Source of the DNA: Lysobacterales bacterium
GTDB lineage: Bacteria; Pseudomonadota; Gammaproteobacteria; Xanthomonadales; Wenzhouxiangellaceae
Assembly: GCA_002722315.1 (NCBI GenBank)
Contig: PBLG01000052.1
Location: forward strand, 36,288-100,287
DNA: 64,000 bases
Direction: 5' to 3'
Position numbers and translations under genes: made by a program. The notes beneath the pieces are model-generated. The model ran no database searches. It had not been told where the DNA came from and saw only the letters and a list, made by a program, of their open reading frames with translations. Below, piece by piece: positions 1 through 9,881 of this stretch (the first letter of the stretch is position 1; each line of letters opens with the position of its first letter).

Positions 1-1
1 A

Positions 2-1654
2 TTCGCCAAGGTGTTCTTCCCCAACGCGATCTCGGTAGGCGGCACGTCCACGCTGACATTCACGATCGATAATTCCGCCAGCATCGTGGCCGCCGGCGCG
101 CTTGCGTTCATCGACAACCTGCCGGCAGGACTGGCCGTCGCCACACCTGCCAACACCGCCAGCACCTGCGGCGGCATCGTGAGTGCGACGGCCGGCGCGG
201 GTTCTGTCGGATTCAGCGGCGGCAGCGTCGCGGCCGGCGGCACATGCACGGTCCAGGTCGACGTTACCGGCACCGCCGAGGGCAACTTCGTCAACGTCAC
301 CGACCCGCTCACCTCGACTTCCGGAAGCAGCGGTACCGCATCCGACGCGATCGAGGTCATTTCCGGCGAGTTCGTCGTGACCAAGTCGTTCCGCACCGAA
401 CCGGTGCTGCCCGGCGGAGCGGTGGAGCTCGAGCTTTCCATCGTCAACGGCTCGACCTTCCCGCTGACCGACGTATCGCTGACCGATGATCTCAACGCGG
501 CGCTCGCCGGCCTGGTCGCCGAGGGGCTGCCGCTGGCCGACGTCTGCGGTGCCGGCTCGCAGGTGACCGGCACATCCGTGGTGACCCTGACCGGCGGCAA
601 CCTGGCCGCCGGCGCGTCCTGCACGATCGTCGTTCCCGTCCGGGTGTCGGCCGGCACGGCCGCCGGCACCTACGTCAACACGACCAACACGGCAACAGGC
701 ACCCGCGAAGGCCTGCCGGTCCAGGCCGACGCCGACAGCGCCGACCTGGTCGTCGAGCCGCTGAGCTTCGGCAAGTCATTCAGCCCGGCCCTCGTACCCG
801 TCGGCGGCACGACTACGGCAGTCTTCGAGATCACCAATCCGGACCCGGCCAATCCCGTGAGCGGACTGACGTTCTCCGACGACCTGGACGCGTTCGTTCC
901 GGGCATGACCGCAGCGAATACGCCCCTGGCCGATGCCTGTGGCGCCGGCTCGCTGGTCGAAGGCACCTCGACGATTACACTGACCGACGGCGCAATCGGA
1001 GCGGGCGGATCATGCACGATCCAGGTCGTTCTGAACGTCCCTGCCGGCACGGCGCCCGGCGACTTCACCAACACGACAAGTGCGCTGGCCGGCGCGACCG
1101 GCAGCACCCAGACCGATGCAGCCGCTGCAAGTGCGGTACTGGGAGTCCAGCCCCTGCCGACGTTCACCAAGGCCTTCTCGCCTGACGTCGTATTGCCGCG
1201 CGAGTCGGCCACCCTGACATTCGTGATCGACAACAGCGGCAGCCAGCTTCCCGCCGATTCGCTGGCATTCGACGACAACCTGCCGGCGGGCATGACCGTC
1301 GCCGCGCTCCCGGCCATCGCCAACACCTGCGGCGGGACGCTTTTGGCGGTATCCGGCAGCGGCCTGGTCCAGTTGACCGGCGGCTCGGTCCCGGCCGGCG
1401 CGGTCTGCCAGGTCCAGGTCAACGTTACGGTTGGCAGCAGCGGCACCTTCACCAACGTCACCGATGACCTGACCTCCAGCCTGGGCAACAGCGGGAATGC
1501 CACGGCCGAACTCAGGGCCGAGCAGGCAGTGCCCGTGCCGTTGTTCGACGGCCGCTGGCTGGCGCTGTTCACCCTGTTGCTGGCGGCCCTGGGCCTGCAC
1601 GCAATGAATTCACGACAGACTGCAGTGGCGGCACCCGAGCCACGAGAAAAATGA
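2..1654 (+). CDS. Secreted repeat protein (DUF11-like Ig-fold repeats), 5'-truncated by window edge, IPTL-CTERM-like C-terminus
   Basis: Frame open from base 2 (FAKVFFPNAISVGGTSTLTFTIDN); four ~125-aa repeats with F.K.FSP....G....L.F.I.N starts; C-terminal VPVPLFDGRWLALFTLLLAALGLHAMNSRQ resembles a degenerate IPTL-type sorting tail. Confidence 0.75.
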   Translation, partial: FAKVFFPNAISVGGTSTLTFTIDNSASIVAAGALAFIDNLPAGLAVATPANTASTCGGIVSATAGAGSVGFSGGSVAAGGTCTVQVDVTGTAEGNFVNVTDPLTSTSGSSGTASDAIEVISGEFVVTKSFRTEPVLPGGAVELELSIVNGSTFPLTDVSLTDDLNAALAGLVAEGLPLADVCGAGSQVTGTSVVTLTGGNLAAGASCTIVVPVRVSAGTAAGTYVNTTNTATGTREGLPVQADADSADLVVEPLSFGKSFSPALVPVGGTTTAVFEITNPDPANPVSGLTFSDDLDAFVPGMTAANTPLADACGAGSLVEGTSTITLTDGAIGAGGSCTIQVVLNVPAGTAPGDFTNTTSALAGATGSTQTDAAAASAVLGVQPLPTFTKAFSPDVVLPRESATLTFVIDNSGSQLPADSLAFDDNLPAGMTVAALPAIANTCGGTLLAVSGSGLVQLTGGSVPAGAVCQVQVNVTVGSSGTFTNVTDDLTSSLGNSGNATAELRAEQAVPVPLFDGRWLALFTLLLAALGLHAMNSRQTAVAAPEPREK

Positions 1655-1777
1655 GTTCCGACCACGACGTTGGAATGGCGCCAAGTAGTAGAGGGGAGCC
1701 CGGCCCGAAAGCCGCCGCGCCCAAAAGTACGATTACCGGCACCTGAGCCGAGCATGCATATCACGAGGAGCAGAAGA

Positions 1778-3343
1778 ATGAAAATCCGCAATCCGATTCG
1801 AAAGACCGCCCTGGCTGTCGCCATCGCCAGCGTCTCAATCCTGGCCAACGCGCAGGACGTGACGCTATATGAGAGTCACGTCCTGCCCGATGCCCTGGTT
1901 TTCGAGCCCAACAGCACGATCGGCATGAACACCGACATCGATATCGTCGTCAAGGGCCCCGACGGGCTCATCATCCGGCAGAGCTTCCAGGCCGGCGAAG
2001 CGATAGAATTCAATCCCGCTGCGATGTCTGCGGGCGGACTGCCCGACGGCAACTATCGCTACGAGCTGCAGATTACCGATATCAAGGGCGTTTCCGCGCG
2101 GCGCGGCGCCGACGGCACCGCAGATGCCGTCCAGGCGATTCCGCAGCCCGGATTCGGAAGCTTCTCCATCCTGAACGGAAAGCTCGTTTCACCGGGTGCC
2201 GAAGAAGCACCGTACACCGGGGCCGACGCCGGCACTTCGGTTCAGAGTTCCATCCAGCCTGCCGCAAGCGACAGCGACGAACAGACCCGCGCCCAGACCA
2301 TCGCCCAGGATCTCAACGTCCAGGGAAGTCTCTGTGTCGGGCAGGACTGCACCAGCAGCGAGTCCTTCGGCTTCGACACCATCCGGATGAAGGAAAACAA
2401 CACCCGGATCAAGTTCGACGACACCAGCAACTCCGGCAGCTTCCCCAACAACGACTGGCAGCTGACCGCGAACGAATCGGGCAACGGCGGGCTGAACAAG
2501 TTCTCGATAGAAAACACGACTGTCGGCCGCATCCCGTTCACCATCGAAGGCCCGGCGCCGAGCAACTCGCTTTATGTGGACGACGCGGGCAACATCGGCA
2601 TCGGCACAAGCGCACCGGTTGTCGAAACCCACATCGTGGACGGTGACAGCCCGACAGTTCGTCTTCAGCAGGACGGCAGCTCCGGCTTCACACCACAGGT
2701 GTTCGACATCGCGGCCAACGAAGCCAACTTCTTCGTGCGCGACGTGACCAACGGCAGCCAGCTCCCGTTCCGCATAAAGCCAGGCGCCGATAGCGACAGC
2801 CTGTTCATCGCGGCAAACAACAATATCGGGATGGGCACCGCCAACCCCTCCTCCCAACTGCATGTCTCGAACGCTCAATCGGCCGGCGGCATGACGTTCA
2901 AGATGACCGAAACCGGTAATTCCGCGGGGACCGGCCCCGGTGCCAACCAGGACTGGGAACTGACCATACGAGACGCCGACGGCGGGCTGGGATTCAACGA
3001 CCCGGACACCGGTGGGGCCGAAATGTTTCTGACCACCGACGGGAATCTGACGATCAAGGGAACCCTGACGACAGCGACGCAGACCATCCCCGATTACGTC
3101 TTCGAAGATAGCTATGTGCTTCGCCCCCTCGAGGAAGTGAGCTCGTTCATAGACGCGTTCGGCCACCTTCCCGGGATTCCGTCAGCGAAGGAATATGCGA
3201 AGCGAGGAGGAGTAAACCTGAGTGAACTCCAGATTCTGCTGCTCGAGAAAGTCGAGGAATTGACGCTCTACACCCTGCAGCAGCAAGACACGATCAAGCG
3301 GCTCGAGAGCGAGGTCAACGCTCTCAGGACCTCCCGCGACTAG
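1778..3343 (+). CDS. Secreted protein with tail-fibre/adhesin-like C-terminus
   Basis: ATG at 1778 with upstream GAGGAG; signal peptide MKIRNPIRKTALAVAIASVSILANAQ; C-term FEDSYVLRPLEEVSSFIDAFGHLPGIPSAKEYAKRGGVNLSELQILLLEKVEELTLYTLQQQ matches the HLPGIPSA...LLEKVEELTLY tail found in many tail-fibre-like proteins. Confidence 0.7.
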   Translation: MKIRNPIRKTALAVAIASVSILANAQDVTLYESHVLPDALVFEPNSTIGMNTDIDIVVKGPDGLIIRQSFQAGEAIEFNPAAMSAGGLPDGNYRYELQITDIKGVSARRGADGTADAVQAIPQPGFGSFSILNGKLVSPGAEEAPYTGADAGTSVQSSIQPAASDSDEQTRAQTIAQDLNVQGSLCVGQDCTSSESFGFDTIRMKENNTRIKFDDTSNSGSFPNNDWQLTANESGNGGLNKFSIENTTVGRIPFTIEGPAPSNSLYVDDAGNIGIGTSAPVVETHIVDGDSPTVRLQQDGSSGFTPQVFDIAANEANFFVRDVTNGSQLPFRIKPGADSDSLFIAANNNIGMGTANPSSQLHVSNAQSAGGMTFKMTETGNSAGTGPGANQDWELTIRDADGGLGFNDPDTGGAEMFLTTDGNLTIKGTLTTATQTIPDYVFEDSYVLRPLEEVSSFIDAFGHLPGIPSAKEYAKRGGVNLSELQILLLEKVEELTLYTLQQQDTIKRLESEVNALRTSRD

Positions 3344-3359
3344 CAGGAAGGAAAATGGC

Positions 3360-3388
3360 GCGGAGCCGGCCCATCAGGTCGGCTCCGC
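3360..3388. terminator. Hairpin between convergent genes (possible bidirectional terminator)
   Basis: gcggagccg (3360-3368) / cggctccgc (3380-3388), 9-bp perfect stem, no strong U-tract. Confidence 0.4.
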
Positions 3389-4102
3389 CTCAAAGGTGTA
3401 GCCGAAAGCATCGATATCGGATTTATAGACTTGCCCCACCAGCTCGGCATCGCACTCGCTGAAATAGACGGAATAGTGTCGCCTTTCGGTTTTCTTCAGG
3501 TGCGGTAGTTCCAACCCGTCGAATCGGATGACCGAACAGAATTCGGCAAAATCGGCAGCAAGCCGCTCGAACCGCAAAAGCCTGTCTACAAGCAACCTGC
3601 CCGTGTCATCGCACAACCAGTAAGTCTGCGGCGCGAGCATGAGCGGATTCTTGACATAAAACGGATCCCGCTTTCGCAAGCACAGGTCCAGCCAGTCGGC
3701 GAAAGGAATTGGCGAATCGGCCAACCCGGTCTGGTTGGTGCGGACTCGCCAGTGATACATCGAGACAAGGCGATCCCACGGATTCCTGATCGTGGAAAAA
3801 GTTTCCAGCCTGGACCACCTGCGTTCACCCAACCAGGCCGCGACCTCGGCTGCCCTGACGTGCTGATAACCTGAAATACCCAATGCAGTGCGTATGCTGC
3901 TACCACCGGTCTTGTTGATGTGGATGAAAACGAACCCCCTGTCCGCCATTTCCTCCACTGCCTGCCTCCAGACAGGTTCGGTGCTATGCATATCGTTCAT
4001 GACTGTCTCCCACTCCGCACTTGCTCCGCAACGATCAACACCTATCGATGCCGCATCCTTGAAGCCCGGCCGGGTTCCAGAACTTGACGACTTTTTTATC
4101 AA
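3374..4102 (-). CDS. Sulfotransferase family protein
   Basis: FVFIHINKTGGSSIRTALG 5'-phosphosulfate-binding-loop-like motif; start could also be the internal Met at MNDMHSTEP. Confidence 0.7.
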   Translation of the reverse strand: MIKKSSSSGTRPGFKDAASIGVDRCGASAEWETVMNDMHSTEPVWRQAVEEMADRGFVFIHINKTGGSSIRTALGISGYQHVRAAEVAAWLGERRWSRLETFSTIRNPWDRLVSMYHWRVRTNQTGLADSPIPFADWLDLCLRKRDPFYVKNPLMLAPQTYWLCDDTGRLLVDRLLRFERLAADFAEFCSVIRFDGLELPHLKKTERRHYSVYFSECDAELVGQVYKSDIDAFGYTFEAEPT

Positions 4103-4132
4103 TGATGATGAACTCCACGGCCGGCAGGCTGG

Positions 4133-4681
4133 CTAATCTGACTCGGCAGCCATCGATCTTGGTCTGACATGGGGAAACGGGACATCCGGCATCGGTCTGC
4201 CGATGAACCGGCACAATTCCGGCCAGGCATCACCTTCCAGGACATTCATTCGCAAAAGGCGGGACGGGTTCTCGGCAAAGTGAGCTTCCACCTCCGCTTG
4301 ATGTCGACGGTAGCGTGCAAGATAGCGCTCGAGCTGCCCGTCCGGGGAACCGCGCCCGTAAATCAACTTTCTCATTTCGGTCGATCGATTTCCAAAAAAA
4401 ACCTCGACACTTTCAATCCAGTCCAACGGATCTCGCCAGGTCAGCACGAACTTCGCTTCCGGCACATGGTTGTCGATTTCACGAAACAGAATTGGCCAAG
4501 GGTTGTCCTGAAAGGCGTCGTACCTGTCGATCAGCGGACGTGCAAGCGACCATAGCTGCGAGTGGATTCGTGGGTCTTGAACGAAGTTGGGCCCGGTAAC
4601 GCGGAAGCCCAGGTGCGCAAGCGCCCTGCCAATGCTGCTGGTGCCCGTCTTGTGAAATCCAATGCAGAAAACCTTGGCCAC
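4133..4681 (-). CDS. Short sulfotransferase family protein
   Basis: AKVFCIGFHKTGTSSIGRALAHLGFRV; GTG start at 4681 preceded by GGAGG; the longer ORF would run antisense into the 5' end of the 4751 gene. Confidence 0.72.
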   Translation of the reverse strand: MAKVFCIGFHKTGTSSIGRALAHLGFRVTGPNFVQDPRIHSQLWSLARPLIDRYDAFQDNPWPILFREIDNHVPEAKFVLTWRDPLDWIESVEVFFGNRSTEMRKLIYGRGSPDGQLERYLARYRRHQAEVEAHFAENPSRLLRMNVLEGDAWPELCRFIGRPMPDVPFPHVRPRSMAAESD

Positions 4682-4750
4682 GAATCCTCCGTTGTACAGC
4701 CAGATGGCGGCGCGCGATACAATTCTAGCCCAATCGGCAACGGTACGAAT

Positions 4751-6478
4751 ATGAGCGACAGCATCCACATTGGATTCGTCTGTCAGGCTGGACGCCTGGA
4801 GGCCCAAAGCTGCCTGCTGGCCGCCTCGATAATTGCACAGCTTGGGAGCCGCGTCAGGATGACTGCCGCACTTGCCGGCGCGGACTCCGACCGGACCGGG
4901 CCCGCGGGGCGAACGCTGGATTTTCTCGAAGCGCTGGGCACGCAGATCCACCCGGTGGAGAATCCGATATCTCCGGACTATCCTATCGGTAACAAGCTGG
5001 CTTGCCTGAGGGTCCTGGAGAATACAGCGGAAGTCTCACTGTTCATGGACACCGACATGATCGTCACCGGCGATTTTCTGTGTCGTCTTGATTCTGATTT
5101 CGAGTTCATGGCCAAGCCCGCGGATGCCGCGACCGCCAGCCTCGACCACAATGCATGGCGGCAGCTCTTTTCCAGTCACGGTGTGCCGATTCCACGGTCA
5201 CGTTATCTTTCAACGCATACTGCGGAGCTCGGGTTTCCCTACTTCAATGCCGGTTTCATTGGTTTGTCGGGCGAAAAAACACTGGCGGACTGCTGGATTC
5301 TGCATGCGAAGCGGCTGGCAGAACAACGAGGCCGACACGATTACCACCTGGACCAGATTTCGCTCACTCTTGCCGTTTACGATCAGGGACTGGTCGTTCG
5401 ACCGGTGTCGGAACTGCTCAACTTCCCTGCCCATCTCCGACCGGTCCCCGAGAACGATTCGACCGCAGTCGTTCATTATCACCAGGCGGATCGAATATCC
5501 GGGAGCCATCGCGTCAGGAATCTGCTTTCAAGACTAGTCAACGATTACCCCATGCTTGGGCCCATTCTCGCCGACGACCCCGAATGGGGCTGGACGACAA
5601 GCGTCGGGCAGCAACGGAAATATTTCGGGTCGGCTTTCCGTAAGGGCCGAAACGCCGGTTCGAATTTCATCATCACCGGAATACCCCGGTCAGGCACGAG
5701 TTTGCTGTCATCGTGCATCGATGGCATGGGCGACACGATCGTGATCAACGAGCCTGCCGAGATTTTCGGCGCGCTCGAGCATCCGGGAGGCTTCGGCCTG
5801 GCGGCTTACCACCAGCAGCTGCGCGGAAGAATCCTTTCGGGACAGGCTGTACCCAACAAGGTCGATGCAGCAGGACGGCTCGTTGAAGACACCCTTGTAT
5901 CGGATGCTCGCTCAGAACTTCGTTACCGCCGCGAGAGCGAGGATTTCCCTCTTGGAACGAAGAACACCCTGGCCTACACGGCCAGGCTGGAGCAGATCGC
6001 CGAGACGATGCCGAGCAGTCCGATACTTTTTTGTATCCGTAACCCAATCAGCACGATCGCTTCATGGACCCGATCATTCGAACATCTACGCACGGCAGTT
6101 ACCGGCAAGGCCCGGATCGGTACATCGAACGATCCTTACCTTGCGGGCCTCGAAAGGCAACAGCTGGAACGCATCGAGGCCGAGGATGATGTCGAGATCA
6201 GACGCGCCTTGTGGTGGAACTTTCTCGCTGGGCGCGCCTTGAAGAACATCAACCGGATCACGGTCGTCAGGTACGAAGATTTTGCCGCAGATCCGGCGGC
6301 CTGTCTGCGTTCGGTCGGCACAAGTCTCGGCGCTTCCAAGAAGGCCATCGACCGTCAGGTCGCCCGAATGAAGCCCTTGACAGCGGTCGACAGGGCCCAG
6401 GAGCTTTCGGACTTCCAGCTTGAGTCCATTCGAGGAATCTGCGCAACCACCGCTGCGCGATTCGGCTACGACGTTTAG
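4751..6478 (+). CDS. Fusion protein: N-terminal nucleotide-diphospho-sugar transferase-like domain plus C-terminal sulfotransferase domain
   Basis: MDTDMIV DxD-type motif in N-term half; NFIITGIPRSGTSLLSSCIDGMGDTIVINEP sulfotransferase loop in C-term half. Confidence 0.7.
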   Translation: MSDSIHIGFVCQAGRLEAQSCLLAASIIAQLGSRVRMTAALAGADSDRTGPAGRTLDFLEALGTQIHPVENPISPDYPIGNKLACLRVLENTAEVSLFMDTDMIVTGDFLCRLDSDFEFMAKPADAATASLDHNAWRQLFSSHGVPIPRSRYLSTHTAELGFPYFNAGFIGLSGEKTLADCWILHAKRLAEQRGRHDYHLDQISLTLAVYDQGLVVRPVSELLNFPAHLRPVPENDSTAVVHYHQADRISGSHRVRNLLSRLVNDYPMLGPILADDPEWGWTTSVGQQRKYFGSAFRKGRNAGSNFIITGIPRSGTSLLSSCIDGMGDTIVINEPAEIFGALEHPGGFGLAAYHQQLRGRILSGQAVPNKVDAAGRLVEDTLVSDARSELRYRRESEDFPLGTKNTLAYTARLEQIAETMPSSPILFCIRNPISTIASWTRSFEHLRTAVTGKARIGTSNDPYLAGLERQQLERIEAEDDVEIRRALWWNFLAGRALKNINRITVVRYEDFAADPAACLRSVGTSLGASKKAIDRQVARMKPLTAVDRAQELSDFQLESIRGICATTAARFGYDV

Positions 6479-6517
6479 AAATTCCGGGCACCCTGAACAG
6501 ACGCGCTCGGCGAGTTC

Positions 6518-7228
6518 TCAGGAGCCGGGCCGGTTCCGAACGCACAGATAGATTGGTCGGCTATCCGATTCGTCGGTCAACTGGGTGATTTCATCGTATC
6601 CCGCCCATCTCATGAGCATTTCGAGACAGGCGGTGGAGGGGATCAGCCTCGGCACTCCCCTCTCGCCACCAGGTTGCTTGACCTTGAAATAAGTGTCACG
6701 ATGATCGGGAACGACGATGGTCTCGAGCAGCAGGCGATCTCCGAGGCTGGCCAGCATCTCGATGCCGGTGATCGGATCGCGCATGTGATAGAAAACCGCC
6801 ATGGCGAACACCAGGTCGAACTTGCCGAGCTTGCGCGCAGAGCTCCGATCGAGCATCTGGACTTTCGCTTCGACGTTTTCCAGGCCGAAATGATCGATCA
6901 CCCAGTTCATCCGCTTGATCGGCTCGGCCGCACCATCCACTGCAAGAATCCTGGACGCGCCCCGCCCGGCCATCTTGATGCTGAAGAATCCGTCGCTGCA
7001 GCCGGCGTCCAGGACACTCATCCCGGTCATGTCCTCGGGTAACGCAGACTTCACCTTTTCCCACCGAGGTTCCGGATGGTTCAGGGGTTGGGGGCCCGGA
7101 GCAGGCGCAATCTCCTTGGTGAATATCCCCGGGGCAACTTCGATGTTGTGGAACCAGGGGCCGAGTCGTCTCACCTGTTCGACCAGCTCGGGCTGCGCGG
7201 GTGCATCTGTCTTGCTTTCTGTGTTCAT
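6518..7228 (-). CDS. SAM-dependent methyltransferase (DUF1698/CmoB-like)
   Basis: MSVLDAGCSDGFFSIKMAGRGASRILAVDGA motif I and FDLVFAMAVFYHMRDP. Confidence 0.7.
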   Translation of the reverse strand: MNTESKTDAPAQPELVEQVRRLGPWFHNIEVAPGIFTKEIAPAPGPQPLNHPEPRWEKVKSALPEDMTGMSVLDAGCSDGFFSIKMAGRGASRILAVDGAAEPIKRMNWVIDHFGLENVEAKVQMLDRSSARKLGKFDLVFAMAVFYHMRDPITGIEMLASLGDRLLLETIVVPDHRDTYFKVKQPGGERGVPRLIPSTACLEMLMRWAGYDEITQLTDESDSRPIYLCVRNRPGS

Positions 7229-7283
7229 TGATCTTTATATATTATCCGTTATCGATATTCTAGCGAGATTTCGGGAGCGCTCG

Positions 7284-8096
7284 TCAGCCTTGCTTCCACG
7301 GAAGAACATCACGATACTCTCGCAGCGCATCGGCTTTTAGCAGCGAGGCGGCGTTGGAAACCAGGGGATAGGGCGAACGCCCGGGCTCTGAAGGAAGTCC
7401 TTTTACGCCTGCAAGATCACGCAGCCTCTGAACGATGCCGCGAGACGGCGCGGTTTCGGTCACTCCGGACCCACGCGGTTTCTCGGACAACATGATGCGA
7501 TCTTTTTCGACGCCGAGAAAACCGCAGATTTCGTTGAGGACCGCCTTTTGATCCGACACAAGTTCTTCGTAGCTGAACTTGATGCAAGAATGTCCGGAAA
7601 ACAGCGCCTGAAGCCATGAAAAGCAGGTCAACTGGTTCCTGCAATCCTGGGCAATCCGGGCAACCTCGGGCGCGACCGGCGCTTCCTTGGAGGCTGCCGT
7701 CATCCGGTGCTGTATTTCCGAAAGTGCGCGCTTGACGAGATCAGTGCGCCATAGAAATACCACCTTCATATCGACGCTGGAAGCGAGTTCATCGATCGCC
7801 TCGGCGAACTGCAATTCGCCGAAGTGGTAATAGAGCGCCTTGAATCCAGAGGCCGATACGCCGGGCCGAGGGGAAAAAATCTGGGATTCCAGAAAACCGC
7901 AAACGGACTCTTCGCGCATCTTGTAAAGCGCCTCGCCGCCTGGAGTCTCCGGCCCCCTGACCAGCCCCAGAATCCGATTTCGGCCCAGAACCTCGCCATG
8001 GCACACGATTTCCGGGTGCCCGTTCAGCGTCGTGCGGAGAACCGTACTCCCGCTCCTGGCCGGGGCCACCAGAAGGAAACGCGTATGTTTGCTCAT
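7284..8096 (-). CDS. Sulfotransferase family protein
   Basis: RFLLVAPARSGSTVLRTTLNGHPEIVCHGEVLG. Confidence 0.75.
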   Translation of the reverse strand: MSKHTRFLLVAPARSGSTVLRTTLNGHPEIVCHGEVLGRNRILGLVRGPETPGGEALYKMREESVCGFLESQIFSPRPGVSASGFKALYYHFGELQFAEAIDELASSVDMKVVFLWRTDLVKRALSEIQHRMTAASKEAPVAPEVARIAQDCRNQLTCFSWLQALFSGHSCIKFSYEELVSDQKAVLNEICGFLGVEKDRIMLSEKPRGSGVTETAPSRGIVQRLRDLAGVKGLPSEPGRSPYPLVSNAASLLKADALREYRDVLPWKQG

Positions 8097-9706
8097 TTGT
8101 CTAGGCTATCACCGGATTCGCGCGTGCGCTCGGCAGCCCGAGGCCCGCCAACGTCATCACCGCGCAGAGTCCGCCTTGCCGCCCAACCCATTAGCAAGAT
8201 CGCACAGGCAAACACCAGGACGTCTCCGATTTTCCAGTAGAGAGTTCGTTCAGCGAACACGGGCACCACCGCCTGGGTTGAACGCGGCGCGCCGTAGGCG
8301 GTACTGGCCATTATCTCGCCGCCGGGGCCGACCAGCCAGGATGGCCCTGTGTCGGTCGCGAGAACGAAAGCGATGCCGTTCTCGATTGCGCGAAAAACGG
8401 TGGAAGAGTTGTGCTGGACAGCGGCTTTTCGACTTGCGAATATCGAGAGGTTCGAAATATTCACCCCGACAGCGGCACCGGCGGGAACCACCGATCGAAT
8501 ATTCGCGGCGAATATATTCTCCCAGCAGATTGCCGGCACGACGGCAATTTCGGGACTGGATATGGCCAGCGCTTGCGGCGGCCCCGGCGGCACCTCGACC
8601 TGGATAATTTCGGGAACCAGCCAGTCGGGCCAGTCCACCCTGCCGGCCATCGGTATGTATTCGCCGAACGGCACAAGCTTTCGTTTGGCGTATTTCTGCA
8701 GCCCGTCGCGCGCGCCGTCGATGATGACCAGTTCGTTGATCATCTGCCCGGCGGCCTGATCGCTGTTCCGACGAAGGTACTTGCTGCCGGAGCTTGCGCC
8801 GAAAACGATCGGCGCACCCAACTCCTCGCTGAGCTGGAAAATTTCTCCGTAGACGAACGGAAAGCGGTTGATCAGCTTGACGGCGCCTTCCGGCCAGACG
8901 ATCAGGTCGGCCCCTCCGTCTCCATCCCGTTCGATTCGACTCAACGCCGCGAGAGATTCGATTGAATTCTGCCCGGGAGGCCCGGCATCGATCTTGCCGG
9001 CCTGCACGACCCGGACGCTTATTTCATCGACGGGTTCAAGCGTCGCAAGCCGAGCGAATCCGAACGCGAACAAGGACAGGGCGAATGCCAGGGAAACGGA
9101 GACCGCTTTCGCGCTGGGCGCCCATGGCTTTCCCCGACCCAGTTCCGAAATCGCCCGGCCCAGGCTGGCGCTGAAGAAAACGGCAAAGAACGCCAGGCCG
9201 TATTCCCCGAACACAGCCGCGAACTGGCGCAACTCGGCTGCGTCCAGAAAGCCGTGCGCGACGCCCGCCCAGGGCAGCGCCAGAAATCCCACGGTATTGC
9301 GCACGTATTCAAGAACGACCCAAAGCGATGCCAGGATCGCCGGCTGCAAATATGCGCTTTCGGACCGTGTCATTTCTAGACCGATCGACCAGACGCCATA
9401 GGAGACCGACAGGTAGAGCACGATCGGCATCAAGTGCCAGACCTCGAAACCGTGGACATTCAGCGTCCATGACACGGTGCCGAGATAGTAGGCGATGCCC
9501 AGCATCAGCCCGCGAACGAAAGCTTCCAGGGTGCCGCAGGGACGGCCGATGAACATCGGCACCAGAAAGACAAGCGCGAGCGCCACGTTCGGATCCGGCG
9601 TGACCGCAACAGCAAGCAGCCCGCCGGAGAAGGCGGGCAGGATGACCATGCCTAGAAAACGCTGCAGAGATGAGCTGGCGTCTCTTTCGCCAGGATAGGT
9701 CTTCAT
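8093..9706 (-). CDS. Apolipoprotein N-acyltransferase-like protein (CN-hydrolase family)
   Basis: Multiple TM segments, LPWAGVAHGFLD, and apparent E-K-C triad: VWPEGAV, KRKLVPFGEYIP, PAICWENIF; 4-bp overlap with the downstream sulfotransferase. Confidence 0.75.
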   Translation of the reverse strand: MKTYPGERDASSSLQRFLGMVILPAFSGGLLAVAVTPDPNVALALVFLVPMFIGRPCGTLEAFVRGLMLGIAYYLGTVSWTLNVHGFEVWHLMPIVLYLSVSYGVWSIGLEMTRSESAYLQPAILASLWVVLEYVRNTVGFLALPWAGVAHGFLDAAELRQFAAVFGEYGLAFFAVFFSASLGRAISELGRGKPWAPSAKAVSVSLAFALSLFAFGFARLATLEPVDEISVRVVQAGKIDAGPPGQNSIESLAALSRIERDGDGGADLIVWPEGAVKLINRFPFVYGEIFQLSEELGAPIVFGASSGSKYLRRNSDQAAGQMINELVIIDGARDGLQKYAKRKLVPFGEYIPMAGRVDWPDWLVPEIIQVEVPPGPPQALAISSPEIAVVPAICWENIFAANIRSVVPAGAAVGVNISNLSIFASRKAAVQHNSSTVFRAIENGIAFVLATDTGPSWLVGPGGEIMASTAYGAPRSTQAVVPVFAERTLYWKIGDVLVFACAILLMGWAARRTLRGDDVGGPRAAERTRESGDSLDK

Positions 9707-9881
9707 TGCATCAGCATCGGATGCCCAAAGGATTGCACAAATCGCTGTTCGGGCAAAACCCTCGCTCCACCCGCATCAAACAGATACGGGCCAGGATTTG
9801 GCCCGTACACGGAGATCCTTGTTTCATTTTGGCCGGGAATGCGGGGCCGAACAGTGTTTTTCGTTGCCGGGTCCGGCCCGA

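Noticed and set aside
670-1848. 392-aa minus-strand ORF
   Set aside because: Antisense shadow of the 2-1654 repeat protein; low-complexity translation without domain signal, typical of high-GC DNA.
1778-3343. Prophage remnant suggested by the tail-fibre-like C-terminus
   Set aside because: No other phage structural, integrase or lysis genes nearby, and the protein has a Sec signal peptide.
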